From JBMNOU01 sp050943215 (GTDB lineage: Bacteria; Bacillota; Clostridia; Christensenellales; SZUA-584): a DNA stretch of 27,670 nt. Location: assembly GCA_050943215.1 (NCBI GenBank), contig JBMNOU010000022.1, positions 1 through 27,670 on the forward strand. The letters run 5' to 3'. The notes under the pieces were generated by a model. The model did no database searches. It saw only the letters and a list, made by a program, of their open reading frames with translations, and had not been told where the DNA came from. Both the position numbers and the translations under genes were made by a program. Position 1 is the stretch's first letter; every line of letters starts with the position of its first letter. Shown here piece after piece: positions 15,063-21,691 of the stretch.

Positions 15063-17078
15063 ATGCTCAAAACAGTTGGATTTTTATTATTATGTTTTTT
15101 CATATGTTTGATTCTATGCTCCTGCATAGATAGCGGTTTACAGATCGGTGATGTCACACAGTATCTGAATAGCTTTACAGCGATGGATTATGAAATGATG
15201 TATTCATTTACAGCACCGGCTGTCGATATCGATAAAGAAACGTTTGTTCAAAAATATGAAGCTGTATTCTCCGGATTGGGTGTCACGGAAATTGTCATAA
15301 ACGATTTATCCGGTCCCGATAATAATGGCGTGTTTTCATATACGGCGACATACAAGACGAAAGAATACGGAGATTTTACCAACGATTATAAACTAAAAGC
15401 CATGTTTTCCGATAGTGGCGGTGCTGTGCTATGGGACTATTCGCTGATTTTCCCCGAAATGGAGAAAGGATCAAGCGTACGGGTCAGGACGCTGAAAGCC
15501 AGCCGCGGTGAGATATTTGCAGCGGATGGAAGCCTTCTCGCTAAGAATGCATATGCCGACACGATCTATATGGATACATCAAAAGTTCAGGATATAACGG
15601 ATGTGGCGGATGCTATCTGTCCGATTACTGGTATGACCAGCATAGAAATTATTGATAAGTTCAATAGCGCTTTGGAAAAAGGAACAAAGTTTGTTGTACT
15701 GGGAGCGTTTTTTTCAGATGAATTGACCGAGCTGCAAAAGCAAAACGTGCTTTTGGTACCGGGGCTTGGGATTGATGACCAGCAGTATACGCCAATTAGG
15801 AATTATCCATTAGGAGAAAAAGCCTCTCATATCATTGGGTATATAGGTTATGGTGATAATCAAACAAAGCGAGAAAAGGTCGGCGTGGTCGGTCTTGAGG
15901 CTGCTTATGAAGACCAGCTTTGCGGCCAGGACGGAAAGATCATTTTTATAGAAGATAGATGGGGAAACAACATACGGACATTATACGAGATACCATGTGA
16001 ACAAGGACAGGATTTAAGACTGACTATCGATCCGTCTCTCCAGCAGAAAGCATACGATGCGCTCGGCACATGTCTTCAGCAAGGCCAGACCGGTGTGGCA
16101 ATCGTTATGGATGCCTCGACGGGATATGTCGAGGCGACAGTCTCGTATCCTTCGTATGACAACAACGTGTTTACATTCCCGGTATCCGAAGAAATATGGC
16201 AGCAGCTTAACTCAGCCGATAGCGATAAGCCTCTTGTTTCCAGAGCGACGCAGGGGCTCTATCCGCCGGGCAGTGTGCTAAAACCATTTACCGCTGCGGT
16301 TGCGCTTGATTCGAAAGTCATTACGCCCGAAACCATTTTTGATGGCAAAATCGTTGATAATCAATGGACTCCCGACGAAGAAGGTTGGAACTGGCAGTCG
16401 ATAACGCGCATCGATGATTCCGGAACGCCTTTAAAGCTATATAACGCGCTGGTTTGTTCGGATAATATTTACTTTGCATATATCGCTCTAAAGCTTGGCG
16501 ATGAAAAATTTATTGAATATTTGGAGCGCATCGGCATGGAACAAGCGGTGCCTTTTGATTTACCCATAAAGAAAGCCAATGCGGTTAATGCAACGACGTC
16601 GATGTACCGAAAACTTCTTGCCGATATGGGATATGGACAAGGGGAGCTGTTGGTTACACCGGTGCAGCTGGCTGCGATGTATACTGCTTTTGCAAACGGG
16701 ACAGGCGATATGTATCAGCCGGTCCTTGTACAAAAGATCTGTCAAACAAAAGGGTTTGATTATAACGTCTTAAGCGAAAAACAACCATCGGTTTGGGTTG
16801 AGGATGTAGTGTCTAACAGCAGCCTTGATATACTGACGCCGATATTAAAAGACGTTATCAACTCGGGTACCGGGAGACCAGCGAGAATCCCAGGCGTTGA
16901 CATTGCCGGCAAAACAGGAACAGCAGAAATCGGAAACGACAAATCAAGAGAGATATCATGGTTTGCAGGCTATTGGCTGAATGGATATTACGACCGGCTT
17001 GTCATTGTGATGGTCGACGTTGCGGCAGGCGAAGGCGCTGTTAAGTTTGATATCGCTAAGACGCTGCTAAAGCCGTAA
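15063..17078 (+). CDS. Class B penicillin-binding protein, MecA/PbpC-like lipoprotein transpeptidase
   Basis: A peptidoglycan transpeptidase of 671 residues on the outer face of the membrane. The N-terminus is a lipoprotein signal (hydrophobic 5-18, lipobox L18-C19-S20-C21), so it is probably lipid-anchored at C21. Next come an NTF2-like MecA_N domain (about 28-135), the PBP dimerisation domain (about 145-315, starting RTLKASRGEIFAADG) and the transpeptidase domain (about 340-670). Active-site motifs are S404-V-L-K407, SDN (466-468) and KTG (617-619). The MecA_N domain places it with Staphylococcus PBP2a and Bacillus PbpC, many of which have low beta-lactam affinity; whether this one does is not shown by sequence. 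The ATG follows an ideal GGAGGAGG. Confidence 0.93.
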   Translation: MLKTVGFLLLCFFICLILCSCIDSGLQIGDVTQYLNSFTAMDYEMMYSFTAPAVDIDKETFVQKYEAVFSGLGVTEIVINDLSGPDNNGVFSYTATYKTKEYGDFTNDYKLKAMFSDSGGAVLWDYSLIFPEMEKGSSVRVRTLKASRGEIFAADGSLLAKNAYADTIYMDTSKVQDITDVADAICPITGMTSIEIIDKFNSALEKGTKFVVLGAFFSDELTELQKQNVLLVPGLGIDDQQYTPIRNYPLGEKASHIIGYIGYGDNQTKREKVGVVGLEAAYEDQLCGQDGKIIFIEDRWGNNIRTLYEIPCEQGQDLRLTIDPSLQQKAYDALGTCLQQGQTGVAIVMDASTGYVEATVSYPSYDNNVFTFPVSEEIWQQLNSADSDKPLVSRATQGLYPPGSVLKPFTAAVALDSKVITPETIFDGKIVDNQWTPDEEGWNWQSITRIDDSGTPLKLYNALVCSDNIYFAYIALKLGDEKFIEYLERIGMEQAVPFDLPIKKANAVNATTSMYRKLLADMGYGQGELLVTPVQLAAMYTAFANGTGDMYQPVLVQKICQTKGFDYNVLSEKQPSVWVEDVVSNSSLDILTPILKDVINSGTGRPARIPGVDIAGKTGTAEIGNDKSREISWFAGYWLNGYYDRLVIVMVDVAAGEGAVKFDIAKTLLKP

Positions 17079-17130
17079 GCCAAAACGAGATAACTGGCGC
17101 AGGCAAATAATACTTTTATAAGGATAGTTT

Positions 17131-17595
17131 ATGATTACCAGTGTATTTATACCCGGAAACAAGGATTTAAGTGAACCGTATATGATAAGACGAGAGGTCT
17201 TTATTAAAGAACAGCATTGCCCGGAAAACGAGGAATTTGATAGCTTTGACGCACAGGCAATTCATCTTATGGTCTATGTTGATGAGGTTCCTGCGGCGAC
17301 AGGCCGCATTTGGTATGACGGGTCGGATTTTAGGATCGGCAGGCTTGCCGTGAGAAAACCGTTCAGAGGACAAAAAATAGGCGATTTGGCACTAAGGCTG
17401 CTGATATATAAAGCGTTTTCGTCGGGTGCCGAGAGCCTTAACATCAGTGCGCAGACATATATCATACCGCTATATAAAAAATTTGGATTTAAAGAATACG
17501 GGCAGGAGTATTTGGAAGCCGGAATACCGCATATGGCGATGAAGGTTGCCAAAGACGCGGTGGTATACCCGTCTGCCTGTGGGAATAAGGAATAG
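17131..17595 (+). CDS. GNAT-family N-acetyltransferase (YjcF/ElaA-like)
   Basis: A 154-residue acetyl-CoA-dependent transferase with unknown substrate. The N-terminal IRREVFIKEQHCPENEEFD (19-37) is typical of the YjcF/ElaA group. The acetyl-CoA pyrophosphate loop is R79-G-Q-K-I-G84 after GRLAVRKPF, and the end contains LYKKFGFKEYGQEYLEAGIPH (114-134), also typical. The ATG follows AAGGAT. It is the first of three closely packed genes: the thioesterase starts 3 bases after its stop, and the PHP gene overlaps that one. The grouping suggests a shared small-molecule or acyl-CoA role, which is inference. Confidence 0.9.
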   Translation: MITSVFIPGNKDLSEPYMIRREVFIKEQHCPENEEFDSFDAQAIHLMVYVDEVPAATGRIWYDGSDFRIGRLAVRKPFRGQKIGDLALRLLIYKAFSSGAESLNISAQTYIIPLYKKFGFKEYGQEYLEAGIPHMAMKVAKDAVVYPSACGNKE

Positions 17596-17598
17596 ACC

Positions 17599-18000
17599 AT
17601 GGAAACGACATTAAAGATTGGTTTAAGTGCAAGAATCGAAAAAATCGTAGAATATAAAGATACCGCAAAAGCCGTTGCTAGCGGCTTAGCCGAAGTGTTT
17701 TCTACACCATCGTTGATTGCGTTAATGGAAAATGCAGCCTGTTCGATGGTCCAAAAGCTTTTGCCCGAAGGTTTTTCCACTGTGGGTGTTGGCATTAATG
17801 CAAAACACGTTGCTGCAACGCCGGTGGGGCTGAGGGTCTTTGCTAATGCGGTGCTGATAGGTGTAGACGGGCGGAAATTGACGTTTCATATTACCGCGTT
17901 TGATGAGCATGAAAAAATCGGTGAGGCAGAGCATATCCGTATGATCATCGATGAAAAGAAATTCATGCAGAAAGCGGCTGCAAAGGCGGCAAAAGCATGA
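17599..18000 (+). CDS. Hot-dog fold thioesterase, fluoroacetyl-CoA thioesterase (FlK)-like
   Basis: A 133-residue single hot-dog domain likely to hydrolyse a short acyl-CoA. The order of features matches FlK-type thioesterases: STPSLIALMENAA with T36 and E44, then NAKHVAATPVG with H70, the Thr-Glu-His trio that FlK uses for catalysis, followed by the strand pair around 75-118. Such proteins are common in anaerobes that never meet fluoroacetate, so the true substrate is probably another small or toxic acyl-CoA. The lysine/alanine-rich end (KAAAKAAKA) is low complexity. Start: ATG seven bases after AAGGA. Its last 4 bases (ATGA) overlap the start of the PHP gene, so translation is coupled. Confidence 0.88.
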   Translation: METTLKIGLSARIEKIVEYKDTAKAVASGLAEVFSTPSLIALMENAACSMVQKLLPEGFSTVGVGINAKHVAATPVGLRVFANAVLIGVDGRKLTFHITAFDEHEKIGEAEHIRMIIDEKKFMQKAAAKAAKA

Positions 18001-18818
18001 AGTATGACTTGCATATTCATACGACTTTCTCGGACGGGGATTATACGCCTCAAGAGATTATGGAGCTGGCTGCCAAGAAAGGGCTTTGCGGAATAGCTAT
18101 TACGGATCATGACGAGTGCCGGGGATATGGGGATCTGCTTTATGGCAGCAAGCCGGAGATTCGTATTTATCCTGGTATCGAGCTTGCAGCCAAATTCGCC
18201 GGCGAGGTGCATGTGCTAGGGCTTGGTATTGATTGGCAGGATACGGATCTTTTAAGACATATAGATAAAACTATGAAGTCGAGAAAGTTAAGAGCCGCAA
18301 AGATGCTAAGGAAGCTTCGCGATGCGGGTATTAATCTTACTTTTAATGAAATTGAAAATGAATGCTTAGGCAACGTGATAGGACGGCCTCATTTTGCTGC
18401 GGCGCTTGTCAAAAAAGGTTATGCACAAACTCATAAAGAGGCCTTTTCGAGATTCCTTGCGAGTCACGTATCGTTTTATGTTCCGTTTGAGAAAATCAGC
18501 ATAGAGCAAGCTGCAAAACTGGTGACAGGCGCCGGAGGCAAAGCAGTTCTCGCCCATCCCGGGTTTATTAAGGCGGATGTTCTGAATGTACTTGCGCCGC
18601 GTCTTTTAGGCATGGGTTTTTGGGGAATTGAGGCCTATCATCCGACCCATACCAACGTACAGTGCATCGAATACGAACTTCTTGCGAAAAGGCTCGGATT
18701 ATATGTAACGGCAGGAAGTGATTTTCACGGAAGTGTCAAACCGAGGATCAGCATCGGGCAGGAGCAAAGAGGGGGACGGTTTCTTGAAGAAAGTATGAAG
18801 ATACTCAGTTCAGATTAG
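17997..18818 (+). CDS. PHP-domain phosphoesterase (YciV/TrpH/RNase AM-like)
   Basis: A metal-dependent phosphoesterase of 273 residues. Metal ligands of the PHP fold are visible in order: H6 and H8 (DLHIHTTFSDG), D13, H38 (ITDHDE), E62 (PGIEL), H72 (EVHVLGL), H187 (LAHPG), H215 (EAYHPTH), D242 and H244 (GSDFHG). The inserted cap carries GRPHFA (129-134). This pattern fits proteins that act as nucleoside 3',5'-bisphosphate phosphatase or 5'-3' exonuclease trimming RNA 5' ends (RNase AM); the choice cannot be made from sequence alone. If it acts on 3',5'-bisphosphoadenosine or a CoA breakdown product, its coupling to the thioesterase would make sense; that is inference. The start overlaps the preceding stop. 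Confidence 0.9.
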   Translation: MKYDLHIHTTFSDGDYTPQEIMELAAKKGLCGIAITDHDECRGYGDLLYGSKPEIRIYPGIELAAKFAGEVHVLGLGIDWQDTDLLRHIDKTMKSRKLRAAKMLRKLRDAGINLTFNEIENECLGNVIGRPHFAAALVKKGYAQTHKEAFSRFLASHVSFYVPFEKISIEQAAKLVTGAGGKAVLAHPGFIKADVLNVLAPRLLGMGFWGIEAYHPTHTNVQCIEYELLAKRLGLYVTAGSDFHGSVKPRISIGQEQRGGRFLEESMKILSSD

Positions 18819-18867
18819 TTTTTTTAGTTGGTGGTATTAAAAGCCTGCCAAAATATCTTCATATATA

Positions 18868-18896
18868 TTGATTGTATTAAGCTTTAGTGATAAAAT
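18868..18896 (+). promoter_or_regulatory. Promoter of prs, inside the longest possible reading frame
   Basis: TTGATT at 18868-18873, 17 bases, TAAAAT at 18891-18896, the same boxes and spacing as the ywlC promoter. The predicted start near 18903 lies after the first in-frame TTG (18868), so that codon cannot be the start for this transcript. Confidence 0.65.
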
Positions 18897-18942
18897 AGGC
18901 CTCGTAGTACGGGGAAAAAGGAAATGGAAACGGGGTAGAGAT

Positions 18943-19923
18943 TTGAATTTTGAAGGCGAAATTAAGATATTCGCAGGTTCATCCGGCATGGGTTTTGCAA
19001 AAAAGATGTGCAAATATCTTGGAAATGACCTTGGTGATTCGGAAGTGATCAACTTTTCCGATGGCAACATTTTTTTGCGGATCAAGGAAACCGTACGCAA
19101 CAAAGACGTTTATGTGGTTCAACCGATTGGTATGAACCCCAATAACGAATTTGTGGAAATACTGTTTTGGATGGATGCCTTAAAGCGTGCAAGCTGTAAT
19201 TCGGTAACTGCGCTTATACCTTATTTTAGTTACGCAAAAGGGGATAAAAAAGACGAGCCAAGGGTTTCAATCAGGGCGCGGGTATGTGCCGATTGTATCG
19301 AACTGGCTGGTGCGGACAGAATCGTTATGATGGATCTGCATAGCCCTCAGGTACAAGGGTTTTTCAAAAAACCGGTTGACCATCTTTTATCGCTCCCAAT
19401 ATTATGTGAGTATGTCAAAGGGCTCGATATCATGGAAAATATTTGCGTGGTATCTCCGGATGCGGGCTACGCAAAAATGGCAAGAAATTATGCTGATTAC
19501 TTGAATGTACCGGTTGCGATCGGTGATAAGACGCGATATGGTCATGACGAAGCGGCTCATATTCTAACCATTATCGGCGATGTAAAAGGGAAGAACTGCA
19601 TGATTGTTGACGATTTTACGGTATCTGGCGGTACCCTTATTGATGTTGCCCATGCGCTAAAGGCAAACGGTGCAAAACGTATAATCGCATGTCTATCGCA
19701 TGTAATTGTTAGGGATAAAGGTGTAAAAGCAATTGAAGAGAGCCCTATTGAAATGGTAATCGGTACCGACAGCGTAAAAAATCCATATATTGTAAAGAGT
19801 GAAAGATTTATTTCGGTATCTGTAGCGCCGCTCTTTGCGGAAGCTGTTTTGAGAATACATGATAAGGAATCGGTGAGCCCTCTATTTTCAAGAGTGCCTA
19901 AAAAAGTTGTTGAAGATATATAG
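18943..19923 (+). CDS. prs: Ribose-phosphate pyrophosphokinase (PRPP synthetase), divergent
   Basis: Makes PRPP from ribose 5-phosphate and ATP for purine, pyrimidine, histidine and tryptophan synthesis. The frame is open from a TTG at 18868, but a promoter overlies those codons, so I start at the TTG at 18943 (weak GGGG upstream), giving 326 residues. Family motifs are YAKGDKKDEPRVSI (97-110; the ATP-side loop, usually YARQDRK..REPI), DLHSPQVQGFF (131-141), SPDAG (171-175), DKTR (195-198; the flexible-loop K and R) and PRPP loop VDDFTVSGGTL (222-232, usually VDDIIDTGGT). All key positions are kept but several loops differ from textbook Prs, so this is a divergent form. It is monocistronic, with a terminator at 20033-20074. 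Confidence 0.9.
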   Translation: MNFEGEIKIFAGSSGMGFAKKMCKYLGNDLGDSEVINFSDGNIFLRIKETVRNKDVYVVQPIGMNPNNEFVEILFWMDALKRASCNSVTALIPYFSYAKGDKKDEPRVSIRARVCADCIELAGADRIVMMDLHSPQVQGFFKKPVDHLLSLPILCEYVKGLDIMENICVVSPDAGYAKMARNYADYLNVPVAIGDKTRYGHDEAAHILTIIGDVKGKNCMIVDDFTVSGGTLIDVAHALKANGAKRIIACLSHVIVRDKGVKAIEESPIEMVIGTDSVKNPYIVKSERFISVSVAPLFAEAVLRIHDKESVSPLFSRVPKKVVEDI

Positions 19924-20032
19924 CTTAGGTTTGCATAACATGCATAATAGATAGAAGGCTGCTTAAAACATACGATTCAAAAAAATGCAAAAGTGCAATT
20001 TATAAGCAATAATCAAGGTTAAGATAAAAAAC

Positions 20033-20074
20033 AGCGTTTATCTCAGGTTGTTTTCCGTTATAAGCGCTTTTTTT
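20033..20074 (+). terminator. Rho-independent terminator downstream of prs
   Basis: Arms 20033-20041 and 20060-20068 pair over 9 bp (one G-U) around an 18-base loop, preceded by a run of A and followed by T (20068-20074). It lies 110 bases beyond the prs stop. Confidence 0.75.
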
Positions 20075-20185
20075 ATAGTGTTTTTTAGCACTTTAAAAGC
20101 GGTGCTGCAAACAGGGCACGGAAACCGGATAGCCATATAAACATCGCTGTAAGGATCATCGTTAATGCACAAAAGGTAATATTAA

Positions 20186-20308
20186 ATGGTTATTCATCCA
20201 AAGAAGAAAAGTGCAAAGAAGACTGCGTTAATAACGGCAGCTATTTCAAATATTATTGTATTTCATCTTTTGTGTAATATGTGCAAAATAGAAAAAACTA
20301 TGATATGA
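20186..20308 (+). CDS. Possible 40-residue membrane peptide
   Basis: ATG at 20186 opens 40 codons ending in TGA at 20306-20308, with an in-frame TAA directly before the ATG. The peptide starts with a strongly basic head (residues 6-12 contain five lysines) followed by a hydrophobic stretch (about 14-30, ALITAAISNIIVFHLL) and a short polar tail with two cysteines; this is the layout of a small single-pass membrane peptide. A weak AAAGG lies 9 bases upstream. No family is recognised, and a chance frame in AT-rich DNA is quite possible. Its stop overlaps the mnmE promoter. Confidence 0.28.
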   Translation: MVIHPKKKSAKKTALITAAISNIIVFHLLCNMCKIEKTMI

Positions 20309-20309
20309 T
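20301..20309 (+). promoter_or_regulatory. Extended -10 promoter candidate for mnmE
   Basis: TGA directly followed by TATGAT (20304-20309) forms an extended -10; the -35 at 17 bases (GTGCAA, 20281-20286) is poor. It lies 33 bases before the mnmE start. Confidence 0.45.
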
Positions 20310-20341
20310 ATAGCTTTAAAAAATAGTCGGGGATATTATAG

Positions 20342-21688
20342 TTGGATAACGAAAGAGAGACGATATTTGCACCGTCAACCCCAAGCGGAGGGGCGATTGC
20401 TGTAATACGCATATCGGGCAGTGATGCACACCGTATACTAGATACCGTGTTTTGCTGCAGAGTTAGGCAAAAAGAACACGCCAGGTTGTACCATGGCTAT
20501 ATTGAACATTGCGGCAAACGGATAGATGAAGTTATGGCGGTATATTTTTATGCGCCGCGTTCATATACGGGTGAAGATATGGCCGAGATTCATTGCCATG
20601 GAGGAAGGGCCAGTTTGTCCGGCGTGCTGCGTGCGCTATCGGAAAACGGCGCTCGTATGGCTGAACCGGGCGAGTTTACAAAACGGGCATTTCTTGCAGG
20701 AAAAATGGATTTGTCGGCTGCAGGGGCTGTCATGGAGCTGATCGAAGCGAACTGTGCCGCTGGGGTCTCGGCGGCTTTAAAACAGCTTTCGGGCGGTTTG
20801 TTTGACAGAATTACAGCGATTCAGAAAAAACTTACCGATGCACTTGCCATCATTGAGGCAGGGATAGAGTATCCGGAAGATGATATTGAAGCTGATATCA
20901 AAAGAGATGCATTGCCTCTGATCGTTTTTGCTAAAAGCGAAACGGAAAAGCTTGCGGATACTTTCGAATCGGGGCGCATGCTCAAAGAAGGATACAGCGT
21001 TACTATTGCCGGACGGCCCAATGTAGGAAAGTCGTCGCTTTTTAATATGCTTCTCGATAAAGATAGGGCAATTGTTACGGACATTCCGGGCACGACAAGG
21101 GATGCCGTTGATGATACAATCAACATTAAAGGTGTGCCAATTCGGCTGATCGACACGGCCGGCATCCGCCGAAATACGGACAACGTGGAGAAAATCGGGA
21201 TAGAGAGGGCAAGAAAAGTTATAAAAAACGCTGACTTGACATTATATGTGATCGACCGTTCTGCCGGTATTACTCAAGAAGATAAAGAGATATTTAGTTC
21301 GCTTGGTGAAAATATTATTATTGTGCTCAACAAATGCGATTTGCTTCCAAAAACCTCAATTAATGAGGCAAAGAGTATATTTGGCAAAGATGTGGTTGAG
21401 GTATGCGCAGTCTCCGGCTTAGGGCGGGACACTCTTTTTGTAAAGATACAGCCGCCCACCATCAGCGATATTGAAGATGTAGTGATCACAAATGAACGGC
21501 ATTTACGGATACTTCGCTCGGCTAAGCAAAGCCTTTCCATGGCAATCGGCGCGTTTGACACGACCGATCTAGACTGCGTGACCATTGATATCAAGGAAGC
21601 GTGGGATAGTCTTGGTGAGATCACTGGAATGACGGTCACTGAAGAGATTATCGATACTATATTCTCGAAATTTTGTTTGGGGAAATAA
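20342..21688 (+). CDS. mnmE: tRNA uridine-34 modification GTPase MnmE
   Basis: With MnmG, MnmE adds the carboxymethylaminomethyl (or aminomethyl) group to C5 of wobble uridine 34. The 448 residues show the N-terminal tetrahydrofolate-binding domain (about 1-118, with YTGEDMAEIHCHGG at 75-88 and EPGEFTKRAFLAGK at 108-121), the helical domain, and an inserted Ras-like G domain: G1 GRPNVGKSS (224-232), G2 region PGTTRDAVDD (249-258), G3 DTAG (271-274), G4 NKCD (330-333). It ends with FCLGK, the conserved C-terminal Cys-x-Gly-Lys that serves catalysis. The start is TTG with GGGGA eight bases upstream. MnmG starts 3 bases after its stop. Lengths and motifs are normal. Confidence 0.97.
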   Translation: MDNERETIFAPSTPSGGAIAVIRISGSDAHRILDTVFCCRVRQKEHARLYHGYIEHCGKRIDEVMAVYFYAPRSYTGEDMAEIHCHGGRASLSGVLRALSENGARMAEPGEFTKRAFLAGKMDLSAAGAVMELIEANCAAGVSAALKQLSGGLFDRITAIQKKLTDALAIIEAGIEYPEDDIEADIKRDALPLIVFAKSETEKLADTFESGRMLKEGYSVTIAGRPNVGKSSLFNMLLDKDRAIVTDIPGTTRDAVDDTINIKGVPIRLIDTAGIRRNTDNVEKIGIERARKVIKNADLTLYVIDRSAGITQEDKEIFSSLGENIIIVLNKCDLLPKTSINEAKSIFGKDVVEVCAVSGLGRDTLFVKIQPPTISDIEDVVITNERHLRILRSAKQSLSMAIGAFDTTDLDCVTIDIKEAWDSLGEITGMTVTEEIIDTIFSKFCLGK

Positions 21689-21691
21689 ATA

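Larger units (their letters stand above)
19924..20341. other. 418-bp AT-rich region between prs and mnmE
   Basis: The region holds the prs terminator, a possible 40-codon gene (20186-20308), an extended -10 promoter for mnmE (20301-20309), and several near-copies of GTGCAA. A weak hairpin (AGCAC at about 20088, GTGCT at about 20101) follows the terminator. No tRNA, riboswitch or other known RNA was recognised. Confidence 0.5.

Noticed and set aside
14872..15111. 79-codon frame bridging ywlE and the PBP gene
   Set aside because: It overlaps the end of ywlE and the start of the PBP gene, has no ribosome binding site, and its composition looks non-coding.
17058..17105. Possible terminator after the PBP gene
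   Set aside because: Short GCC/GGC pairings with no T run afterwards.
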